NCBI GenBank assembly: GCA_019137255.1 | Contig: WPDH01000076.1 | Span: 308,608-372,607 of the forward strand | Direction: 5' to 3' | Length of the DNA: 64,000 bases | Source of the DNA: Corinectria fuckeliana | Taxonomy: Eukaryota > Ascomycota > Sordariomycetes > Hypocreales > Nectriaceae | Part shown: one piece after another, positions 24,226 to 34,121 of the stretch | Numbering within the stretch: position 1 is the first letter of the stretch | How the letters are laid out: each line of letters begins with the position of its first letter | Notes under the pieces: generated by a model | What the model was told of the DNA's origin: nothing | Databases searched by the model: none | What the model saw: the letters and a program-made list of their open reading frames with translations, nothing else | Position numbers and translations under genes: made by a program

Positions 24226-24286
24226 CCCTTCCTTTTCCCTCCTTTACCAACAAACAAACACCATTACCTCCATCCCTTCATACACA

Positions 24287-25440
24287 ATGCAGTTCGAGTC
24301 GGATTTCCGGTTCGACATGGACGACAGCTTCAGCCTCTGCAGCCAGTCCTTGTCATGCCCCTCCACCTCGACCAGCTTCTCTTCCGCCTCATCCGCCTAC
24401 GACCCATTCACACCCACCTCTCGACGATCAACACCCCACGAGCTGGCTACCATGGAATACGATGGCTCCTACAACCACGGCCCGCACAGGGTCGAGCTGA
24501 CTCCCCCATCAACGCTGGGCAAGTACATGTACGGCCCCGTCAAGATGGAGTCCGACCACATGCCCTACCCCGAGGCCCTACCGAACACTCCCATGAAGCG
24601 GGAGGGCATGGGCTTCGACTACGAACAGATGATGGAGATGAACATGGCACATCACGGCTCCATGGGCTCTCTAACCCCGTCCAACTCCTTCGGCATGTAC
24701 GCCATCTCCCCCGAGGCGGCCATGGGAGCGACCTCGTTCATGATGACTCCCACGCAGAGTCTGTCAGGCTCTGAGGCCGCCGACACCTCTTCATCGTGGT
24801 CATGCGCCAACGACAGCCCCATCTCCTTCTTCCCCAACAAGCAGCAACTACCCAATGAACTGGAGGTCGTCGACCTTGACCGACACTCCATGTCGCCATA
24901 TCATTTCCATGACCCGACGTCGCCCAACAGGATGCGAGCGGAGCGCAAGATGATGGTGCACGAGATCCAACACAAGACCAATGAGCTTCAGCGAGCCCAG
25001 ATCCGCTCATCAAGGAGGCGGTCTGTCAAGCCCGAGTCTGGGCCGGTGGATGTAGTCCGACGAGCCATGTGCAAATGCGATTACCCCGGATGCAACAAGG
25101 CATTCCGACGCAACGAGCACCTCAAGCGCCACAAGCAAACGTGAGTCTTCCTTATCACCTACATTCACTTCACAAGATCATGGCACTGACAATACTTTCT
25201 TACAGTTTCCACGGCGAGGGCCCCAACCGGTTCTCATGTGAGTTCTGCGGCAAGGACCAGTTCAACCGCCAGGACAACCTCAACAACCACCGCAAGCTGC
25301 ATGCACGACCTAACAGCCGCAACCGTGGCGTCGAGTTCATCCCCGCTGCAGTGCCCGTCATTGAGCACGAGGAGCGCAGTCGGAAGCGACGAGCACCCTC
25401 CAAGGCCAAGTCGGCAGAGAAGCGGGGCTCCGACTACTAA
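24287..25440 (+). CDS. C2H2 zinc-finger transcription factor (two fingers)
   Basis: Probable nuclear DNA-binding regulator. Exon 1 is 24287-25140 and exon 2 is 25206-25440, with GTGAGT donor and ACAG acceptor; protein 362 residues. I start at MQFESDFRFD because upstream in-frame codons translate only CA-repeat. The N-terminal 230 residues are Ser/Thr/Pro/Met-rich, typical of an activation region. Finger 1 is C264-X4-C269-X12-H282-X4-H287; the intron cuts through it just before F286. Finger 2 is C296-X2-C299-X13-H313-X3-H317, one residue longer than the usual X12 loop. A basic C-terminal tail follows (ERSRKRRAPSKAKSAEKRG), a likely nuclear-localisation signal. It resembles conidiation-type C2H2 regulators of Pezizomycotina in general style, but the fingers differ from those I know for BrlA, so I give no name. 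A very long upstream non-coding region suggests complex control. Confidence 0.85.
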
Positions 25441-28400
25441 GACAGTGGTGAAAATTGATGGAAACGCCACGGGTACCTTGCTTAAAGGACTCGCAACGCG
25501 TATCCTCGCCCTGGGGAACCCAGGGAAAGAAGAAGAAGAAGCAAAGAAAGCAGAAAAAGTTGAGGCGGGTGGAGACAGAGATGAGACACACAGCAAATCA
25601 CTCGCGCCATCCCGTCTGGACACGCACACGCACACGCACATTTACACGCACACACTCTCATACATACACGACGACCCAGGCGGATTGAGAAACAGGATTT
25701 TTTTTCTAGAGAGATGCAAGCCAGGGCGTCACCTCGCTGATGCAGGTGTCCCCTTCAGGACATGTGCGATGGGGAGAGGCGCAGAAGTAGGATACGTGCT
25801 GGAACAATGGGCGGTGTCCCGGAGGCGGAAAAAGAGAGACGTCTCTTGGTCTGTTGTTGCATGTTTTTTCTTCTGTCCCACACATTCGAGTCCATTTTCA
25901 CCGGGGTTTAGGTGTTCTGTTGTGGCTTCTTGTTTTCACTGGAGGAATGCTTTGTTATACAAATTTTTCTTTTCCCCTCGCTTTTTTCTCTCACAAACAC
26001 GCATGCTCTTTGGATAGGAGCGAGGTTCAGCTCATTCGATACCCAGAGCATGGGAGGAACGGGAGTGCAACACTAGGGGAATCCTATTGTCTTTGGCAGT
26101 ATTAATTACCACATTATCCCTATATTATTCCCAAGCAGTGGAGGGCCGGGCAGAGTGGGCGATTATTTCACACAAAGGCTTGGGTGTGGCGGGCGAATGC
26201 CAGGTCTAGACTCGGGGGCGGCAGCAGAATACGGGCCCAATACCAATCAGCACCGTATTGTATGTATCTTAGTAGTTATCAAACTTGTAATCTAGTTAGT
26301 TTACGATTGTGGCTTGACTTTTCCCACATATAGACAAGATGGCGGCAGAAAAGAAGACATTGCACAAAGACAGCTTTGTCATAAGACAACTTTTCCTTGA
26401 TTTTCGAGTGTCCCAGTTGTACGTAAAGAGGAGGAAATAGACTCTCGCTTAAAGGCCAAGGGCGTTCATTTGTCTCAGATCTCCAGGCAAGCAGCCGTCG
26501 ATGCGCCAGTCGAATGCCAAGACCGCCGGCCGCGAGTCCCCCGGACAGAACACAGAGACAGTCGTTGCTTTTGCGAGAAAGCCTCCTATTCAGCCAACTC
26601 ATCGGAAGAGGAATCTTCGAAGGCGTTGAGCCTATCGGATACTGCCATGTCTTGTCCCGGTTCAGATGTGCAGTCTACATGCTCTAGCCACGTTGGCTAC
26701 GCAGCAGCATGTGCATCTTACATCTTACATCTTGCATGGAGCAGAGAGCGGTGGGCGAGAGAGGCAGCGAGAGCGAACGCCTGGAGCTGGGATTGACCCT
26801 TGACGCAACCTCCTCTACACTCCGTAATGGGACATATCCGCCCCTTTCTAGGCCGCGAGTCACTATGTTGGCCGAGTTTGCGATGCCGTCTCTTGGCGGC
26901 TGGAACATGGCTGTTCCAAGTGACTCAGCCAGGTGGGGTTGGGTAATTGGCCACTTGGTGTTGTCTGCGTGTTCTGCAGCTGCGGCTGCGGGCTGGTTGG
27001 TGGAATGGAATTATGGACGACGGAGCGAACGAGACAACTGCTACTTATCTTTAGAGAAAAGAAAAGAAGAAAAAACTTAAGGAAAATAGACAAGGATTTA
27101 TGCGAGGTTTCGGGAGCATCGATCGGGCGTGTGGATTCTGTGGGGGTGCTCGATCCGATGCGGCCAGCATAACGACGTAGACCTATCTAGTTCACTACTC
27201 GGTACGATCGCTGAAAATAGCGCTGGGGGCTGGGACCAAAAGAGAGCCGTGTTGAATGGAGAGGACGTTCATTGACGGAATTTAGATTCATGCCACTCTG
27301 TGAGCCACTTGGTGCTGTTGAACGAAAAGAAGAATGGGAATTGTGAAGTAAGCCCGCCCCAACCTAACCTCATCTGGATGGACGGGTTGGCGATCCCGGC
27401 CTGCCGCGTTGAAGTCCGTGAGCGGGCGTAAGGGCCCATGCCGGCTGTGAGATGTGGGATTGAGGCTGTTCGTGGCGTTAACGGCTGAATAGAAAATATC
27501 TCTGTGCCACAGAGCTACATCTAGGTTGAGTGACCGAATGAATGAATGATTGATTGAATCAGTAGCCACTGTGTCATAGTGCGTAGGTAGTGACATCCAA
27601 TTCTATTCGAATCAAGGACGCCCGTCCAGATCAACAAGCCATCAAAGGACTCTTACATTCCACTCTCCACTCACACAGCGTCTCAACTCGAGATCTTCAT
27701 CGTTCAAAGACGGCGTTTCCTCCCCGGGCTTCCCCGAAACGGGCACCCAGCCGTGCTTCGTGCGCACAAGAAACGTCGTCTCTTCTACGAGTTGGCAACA
27801 CAACGTGCGCCAGAACGAGCCGTTCATCGTCCCGCGTCTGAAGCAGGCACCGGGGCTTCTCCCGGGGGTCGGGGAAGCCATCCGTTAACTCCGGCGGCCG
27901 CTAGCTGCCCGATGAGGCCCGCCCAAGGCCGGCTTGATGGGGCGCCTGCTGGGCAGTGATAAGTTGGGCAGCCTCGTAGGGCGGGCGGGCGGGCTCCGTT
28001 GATAGTGCCGTGCCGTAGTCCGCAGACGGGGGACAGGGTTCCTTCGTTGAGGACCGGGAGAGAGAGAGAGAGGGAGGGAGGGGCTGGTTTAGCATGCGCG
28101 ACATACTATTTCGGTTTGTGCTGCAGTTGGGTGAACGATGGCCGTTGCAGGTACGGACGGATGCACAGTGGGTTTATTCGCATAAAGTAGTAGCCCGCTG
28201 GGTCCTTTCGGATGAGGTGCATGCGAGGCCGTTCCGTCCTTAGGTTCCAGGTTGTCAATCTCCACTTCCTCCTCCGCTAAAGAGAACCCCGCCAACTTTC
28301 ATCCACCATCCAACGCCATCCACGCCATCCACCGAGCCAACCATCCCGCTGGCTGTATCTCTGTTTGGACAGTCAAATTGTCTGTCACATCTCGTCGAAA

Positions 28401-29151
28401 GAAAAGATGACAGCTCAACTCTGATCTGCCCTCCATCTCCCCATTCCAGCGAAGCCCCGGTCCTGGTCTACCTACCTGAGATCTTCACCGCTTGGTGTCG
28501 ATTCTGCTGCCAGGCTCTCGACACGACGAAAGCGCCCGTCGGTTTTCACCCTCAGGTCCTTCGCTTCCAGTCTGTCTTTCTAGGCTCGTGACTGATACGC
28601 CACTGCCCGTTTTGTTGTCTTTGAACTTCTTTGTGTCACCACACTCTTTACCCCTCAACACGTCGCCGTCAAAGAAGCAAAGGGCCGTTTGCTTCTTCGA
28701 GAGCCCCGTTTACCCCACAGGAGCCAAGGCTGGGTCTTCTGTCACACGAAGTAGGCCTACGGAGTACATACGAAGTGCAGAAAAGTGAATGGTCTGAAAG
28801 CGAACAGTGCGCAACTGCAGCTGAGCCCCTCCGCCACTGCGCCACTCCGCCATCTTCATCTTCGCTTGACTACTCATATTGTGCCTCTCGTTTCGCAACC
28901 CCCGGCCTCGGCCACCGCCATCCGTGTGAGATCCGGGGATCTGGATATCTGAAAATCTGTGCATAACTACCCGACCCGGCTCAACAAGCGCCACCCCTCC
29001 ATCTCTTCCCGATATCACCTTGGGTGGATCTTTGATCCGCATCTGTCCCCTCGATACCAAGGAGCAACAGAGTATTCTTGAGACCCTCACCGGTCTAGCG
29101 AACACGCCGAGAAAAGTCATATACAGCAGGCTAGAATGCACTGCGCAGACC
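25441..29151. other. Intergenic, 3.7 kb
   Basis: The left part should hold the 3' UTR of the C2H2 gene, with a CACG/CACA repeat at 25621-25670. The right part should hold the promoter of the leucine-rich gene at 29152. Frames here are short and without codon bias. GA-rich and GAATGAAT repeats occur at 28058-28082 and 27537-27560. Nothing else was recognised. Confidence 0.5.
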
Positions 29152-31525
29152 ATGGCATCACTCCCCTCCTATCATGAAGCTACGGCACGTGCAGATTGGC
29201 TTCATCTGGTGGCGCCCTTTGTAGCGCCTCGCGACTACCCAGCCCTGTGCCGTGTTGGTAAGCGCTTCTGGCATATCTTTGCGCCACGCATCTGGGCCAA
29301 CATCTTGCCGGCCGCGAGGCAGGCCGGCTTACAGTCAGGAGACGGTGAGTCCAGTCCGGATGATTGGCCACTCTTGTCTTTGTGGCACTAACACAATTAT
29401 ATTCATAGACTTAGCGTGGTGGTTCAATTTCGTCTTTGTCCAGCTTGAGCGCACAGAACCCAAGACTCGAGCCTTAGCTCGGGTCCTTGACGCAAGAAAG
29501 TTCGCAAAGGACACATACCACTTTGCATTGGGCCAGCAGGAAAGGTCTCTGAACCAGAGTTTCAAGCGGGCGCTGACACTCCTACCCAGCCTCACTTGCA
29601 TCCTTCTCGATGGACAGACAGATTTAGATCCAGGGAGCTTCCTTGCTAGTGCCGCTCCAGAGACCATGGATGAACAGCTTTTCCTCCTGAGTATTGCAGA
29701 TTGTCAATCTCCCTTGCCCAACACCTTCTTCAGCTTGCCTCGCCTGGGAGGTCTAGTCTATCTTGACGTCTCAGGCATCCCGGGCTCGATCTGGCCGATG
29801 ATCCAACCCGCTTTCTTGCCCGATCTTCGCGTCCTCAAGATCCGCAATCGTGAGGTTGATGATGTGGCATTCAGTTCCCTCGCTCTTAGTTTTGGAGTTC
29901 GGCTCTGGAGTCTAGACGTCAGTGAGAATAGACTAACTGACGCCGTCATTGATACTCTTACATCAAAATGCTTCCGCCAAACCAATCTCCGCTCCGAAGC
30001 CTACTTCCGGGTTGAAGGGAAGCCATTCCCGGCACCGGGGGGAACCCTTGACTACGGAGGCTTCGTCTTCGTTGCGGAATCGGAGTCGAGTGGCTCCTTT
30101 TCCCACCCAGAACGGTATCATGTTGACGCTCCAACGTACATGGCCGACCCAGAATCGGTACCACAAGACTATCACGTCTTCCGATCTGATGGTCAAAGTG
30201 GAATCAAGCCAGACTCTGTGGATGCCGTGCTCCGGGCTTTGTCGGGCGAAGATCGCCATCTGTCTGTGGATGACTATCGGGACTGTCTGGGTCTGGCCCG
30301 CTTGAAGTTTTCCAGCAACCGAGTGTCATCGTTCGGCCTTGAGAAGTTACTCAGGGGTTCCAATGGACACCTGGAGGAACTGGCCTGTGATTCCATGCCG
30401 CTGATTGCTCCCCCAACGGTTCACTCACGGCTATGGCCTAAATCGGCAATGCTGTACGGAAACCTGAGTACTGCTCATTTCCTGCGACCTGCCTTCTCGT
30501 CCAATCTCCGCATCCTCAGGTTGCATCACTCTGTTGTTACCCAGATCCCCACGTTGGAGATTAAAGCCCTATCGACAATGAGCCGATTGTATATTGCCGA
30601 GACCTCTATTCTGTCGCGCTCGCAGCAGGCTTACCCTCAGTCCTTTGTCCCAGACATGAACCCGCGCTTGACGTCGTTGACCCTCACACGCATCCCCCGA
30701 CGCTCGTGCGGACCGTTGATCACCAAGCTAGTCCAGTTTCTCAAATTGCTATCAATTCAAGAGAGGATCATCTACGACGCGAACAAGGCATCGTCATCTT
30801 GGCGTGGGTCTGGTTTATTAGAGGGTCTGAGACATCTTCGGTTGGAGTTTGAGCCGGACCCCAGAGATGAGGGCTTCTCCTCGTCGGAAGATCTCGACGC
30901 TGAGGAATTAATGAATAGTGGGGAACAAGGATTCAGTTTCTTTAATGACGAAAGACCGAGACGACAGTCAACACCGACATCGCAGTTGCCTAGCCCTCAA
31001 AAGCACATATACTGCAGTGGGGCTGCCCTCGAGGGCCGGGACGATCAGTCGGACCGAGTGGACGGCGATTTCGTGACCTATCATGGGGAATGGAATGGTG
31101 ACACTTTTTCGGTGCCAGTATGGATAGGCCCTAAGGCGCCGAGCAGCAGTCCTGTCATTAATGACTATCGGAGGTTAGTGTTGAAGCACAATCTTCGAGA
31201 CGGAGTTGGTCCGGCAACTGCAAGTCAAGTGATTGCTGGTGCACCTGACAAGTCATTTATCTTCCACACGGCGTGGTGTATGGCAATAATGCCTGAGAAG
31301 CTCGAGGCGCCGCCGTGGACTGAGCTCACCAACATGAAAAACGTTCTGCAGGAGCTAAGGCAGTTTCGGGTGCTGGGGCGAGCCAAGTACTCCGCAATCA
31401 AGGAGCAAACACCAGCAGGACAGACGGTCCCTCCCGGAGGACCACACTATTTCTGGATGGGAAAACTGGAGGTTTCCAGAGCAGACGCAATGCCTCAAGG
31501 CAGGCCGTCACAGTTCTGGAGGTGA
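29152..31525 (+). CDS. Large leucine-rich, F-box-like protein of unknown function
   Basis: Exon 1 is 29152-29344 and exon 2 is 29409-31525, with GTGAGT donor, ACTAACAC branch point and ATAG acceptor; protein 769 residues. The ATG at 29152 opens MASLPSYHEATARADWLHLV. The first 60 residues (APFVAPRDYPALCRVGKRFWHIFAPRIW) resemble a degenerate F-box helix pair. The body has irregular leucine-rich units, for example LPRLGGLVYLDVSGIPGSIW, LPDLRVLKIRNREVDD, RLWSLDVSENRLTDAVIDTL and LRILRLHHSVVTQIPTLEIK. A disordered acidic stretch (SSSEDLDAEELMN) comes before the C-terminal part with YHGEWNGDTFSVPVWIG. This is an uncharacterised filamentous-fungal type; a substrate-adaptor role is only an inference. 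The stop codon is 92 bp from the stop of the convergent GH12 gene. Confidence 0.82.
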
Positions 31526-31617
31526 AGTCGGTATGTACGATTGCCATGCATATTTACAAGTATATACACTAAAGTGATGCCCCAGAGACTCCCACACAAA
31601 CGATGCTGGCACACAAT

Positions 31618-32416
31618 CTAGTACTCAACCGCGGCAGAATAGTGCGTGGTCGTGAAAACAGCGTTGCTGCCTGTGAAGGGTTCGGTGCCGGCACCGACGC
31701 TCTGGATGATTTGGCTCTCGCTGACGCCCTGGTTGTCGATGAGGTAGTCGACAAAATCCATGAGGTCGCCACAGAAGCTGTTCACCGTCTCCGAGGCCAC
31801 GAAGCTGAACACGGTCATCTGCGAGTTCTTTCCTTGGTACAGCACCCATTCGCTATCGGCCAGCGTGACGGTGGCGATGGAGCTGCCGGTGGCAGAGATA
31901 GGGCCTGCGCCGCCGAGGGCGTCTAGCCAGATCATGAACTCGTACTCGTAGTCGCCGCCGTCGGTGGATGAGGTGAAGATATCGTACGCGACGTTAGCAA
32001 CGATGTCATCACCGGTGTAGCTGCAAAGCATGGTCAGTGTTGCAACCCCCTCTCTTCTTATCTTACTAATGAACTCACGTCCAGCTCCACTGCGATGGGA
32101 TGTTGTTGATTGCCGAAAGTTCAGCCGTCTCGATGTCGACGACGGCATTAGGATACGACTTGACCTGGCCATCGCCGCCACTCCAGGTCCAGTCGACCGA
32201 CCAGGCGACGCCGCCGTCGCTGCTTAGGCCGCTGTTGGTAGTGCACTGCTCGCCCGAGTCGGCGTTGTCTTTGCCCCACATGTTGTTGTAAATGGTGTAT
32301 TCGCCCGTGGTCTCCGAGTCCCATTGCCCGCAGATGGATGCTCTCTCGGCGAACGTCTTGGTGACGGGAGTGGCAGCGGCTAGACCGGCTAGAGCTGCGA
32401 TGATGGCGGACTTCAT
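31618..32416 (-). CDS. Secreted GH12 endoglucanase or xyloglucanase
   Basis: Glycoside hydrolase family 12, acting outside the cell on beta-1,4-glucan or xyloglucan. Exon 1 is 32079-32416 and exon 2 is 31618-32020 (GTGAGT donor, CAG acceptor); protein 246 residues, the usual GH12 size without a binding module. Signal peptide MKSAIIAALAGLAAATP is followed by a short propeptide. Family marks are ICGQWDS, YTIYNNMWGKDNADSGEQCT, VAWSVDWTWSGG, nucleophile E140 in YEYEFMIWL, and acid/base E226 in GAGTEPFTGS. The conserved first disulfide pair is present (C in ICGQW and EQC). Substrate choice between cellulose and xyloglucan cannot be settled by eye. Regulation by carbon source is suggested by clustered CreA-type motifs near 32781-32794. 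The gene faces the leucine-rich gene tail to tail. Confidence 0.95.
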
Positions 32417-32577
32417 GATGGGCGGAAGCAAGTAGGTTCAAACAACGGCGGGTTGAGCGACTGCGAAATTATGCTAACCCGGCGACAGAAACGAATGAGG
32501 AAATATGGAAGCGAATGAATGAGATGCTGAAAGAACGACTATTGCTATGCTGCTGACAAGGAGTCGTGGTTTTAACA

Positions 32578-32583
32578 CTTATA
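32578..32583 (-). promoter_or_regulatory. TATA-like box of the GH12 gene
   Basis: TATAAG on the minus strand about 160 bp upstream of the GH12 start codon, in an otherwise mixed-composition promoter. Inducible plant-wall enzyme genes often have such a box. Match is direct, function inferred. Confidence 0.45.
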
Positions 32584-32780
32584 TCTCATCCAGCTTCCAA
32601 CAGCAGACGAGCCTCCTTTACTCCCTGGTACAACCTCTGGTAGCTCTGCTCAGATGACGTTGAAAAATGGTCTTTCCCTCTTCAAACAAAGATCTCGTCA
32701 CGGCGGTATTGGGGAGTTTTCGCTCCATTAGGAGCCGTCGCCGACCTAGCACGGGCCGGAATCAGCGGCCGGCCAAGAAA

Positions 32781-32794
32781 CTCCACCTCCGGGG
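32781..32794. promoter_or_regulatory. Cluster of CreA-type carbon-repression motifs
   Basis: Three SYGGRG matches overlap or abut within 14 bases: GTGGAG and CCGGAG on the minus strand, CCGGGG on the plus strand. They lie about 370 bp upstream of the GH12 start. Paired sites are the functional form known for CreA/CRE1. Single six-base motifs occur by chance, so the clustering is the argument. Confidence 0.4.
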
Positions 32795-34121
32795 CCCCTG
32801 GATTACCGATTGGAGGAGACGCCCGGGCAGGGGACGGGGTGATCCCTTTGGTAAACCTGCGACGGGCGGGTGGTCTGGTGTCGTGCCACGATGGGCCTTT
32901 TATTCCTGGTGGTAGTGTCTGAGGTTAGAGTTGGCATCCCGGTGCGTGTAAACGGCCATTGCGGTTGTGGGCAGTTGAAGCAGCGATATAATACGATCGA
33001 CGTACGCTTTACAACTGTAGGACTGATCAGGCCGCAGCTAAGGACTCGGATCGAGTCATCTAATGGCATGTCAGGTGACGCAGCAGAAGAGATGCTAAGC
33101 CAGGACCGTCAACGCGCGTCAACCTAGGCTACTGCATAGTTTCATTTCTCGCCAATCTAGGCGCTGGCCTCGGAACGCAGGACGATGCCCCGAATTGCGT
33201 CTTTGTCGAGGACTATCGCCACCGTTGCGGCCGCAAGCACGAACATAGTTCAGTCCGTCTCGCACTGTGGTGTCAAGGTATTGTTGCACGCCGTGGTTTC
33301 CTCGAAGTCGTGATTATGCCCTCTGGACTCCCTTGTCTTGAGCACTGTGTTCCGATGGCGCTTAACTCCGGGATGTTCTCTGATCAGTCGGGCATCGGCA
33401 TCTCTCCGCGTCGGAGAATGACATTGCATGCATGGACGGCTCCGACTCCAAGATCTAGTAGCCGCAATATAGTCTACGAGGCATCCTATCCACAGCGGCA
33501 GTGCCGATACACGCCCTAGGATCTGTGGCGAATGAAGGTCGGTTAGCGCTGGGGTGTGTGCATCGCTGATAGAGACTATCTAGGCCTAGCTTTAGCAAAG
33601 AGACGCAGCGCGGTTCCAACCCACCGGGAACGCGGAAGAGGGCCCAAGGGAAAGAAAATTCAAGACTAGTTGTCGGCAAACTACTCTGACGATGGTTCCC
33701 ATCTGGCCGACGTGCAGTAGGGGCCGAAGGGATGGGCCTAGATTTGCTTGGGTTGACATCTCCGCGGACCACGCTTGAAAGTGGCGGGGGGCACGGCTGA
33801 AGTCCATATACAAAACGACCTGTCAAATACTATGTAACTGGGGGGAGGGGGCGTCTTTCAATTGAGACGCAAGGATCGCCAAAGACCCTTGGAGCTTGGA
33901 GGCAATAGTCGCAGTTGGCTTCCCAAGAGGACGGGTCCGGTGTATCTGCCTGGCTCGCCAACTTGGGCAGTGGGAAGCGAGGCTATTCACGCTAACCTTC
34001 GACAGTGCCAGGACCTAAGACATCCAAGATCAGAGCCCTTTGCCTCTGCGCCTTGCTGTGGCCGGCAAGATGGACAAGAACGACACCATCACACCATGCT
34101 GGAGCGCTTAACTAGCATTCC

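Larger units (their letters stand above)
16286..24286. other. 8 kb gene-poor region upstream of a C2H2 regulator
   Basis: I found no convincing protein gene here. Frames reach 216 codons (19213-19863, minus), but they are Ser/Pro/Arg-rich, lack splice-consistent extensions and overlap GC-rich simple sequence. Visible contents are GGCGA repeats at 18205-18225, tandem GCGGATA units near 20206-20240, a GA-rich microsatellite at 20456-20530, TAGATAGA/GACA repeats at 22470-22550, and short C-runs at 20570 and 23528. Several purine/pyrimidine-biased tracts suggest leader or promoter DNA. It may be a long regulatory region and 5' leader of the transcription factor at 24287, possibly with non-coding RNA. 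Confidence 0.5.
32417..34121. other. Intergenic: GH12 promoter and unique left flank of the mutated repeat
   Basis: The left 0.5 kb is the GH12 promoter. The remainder has normal GC and only short frames. One of these (33183-33329, plus) reads with several cysteines and no repeat character, but it has no start or splice support. Composition changes sharply at about 34,330, inside the first repeat copy. Confidence 0.5.

Noticed and set aside
24287..25440. Naming the C2H2 factor BrlA or Con7
   Set aside because: The finger sequences and spacing do not match what I know of those proteins, so only the class is given.
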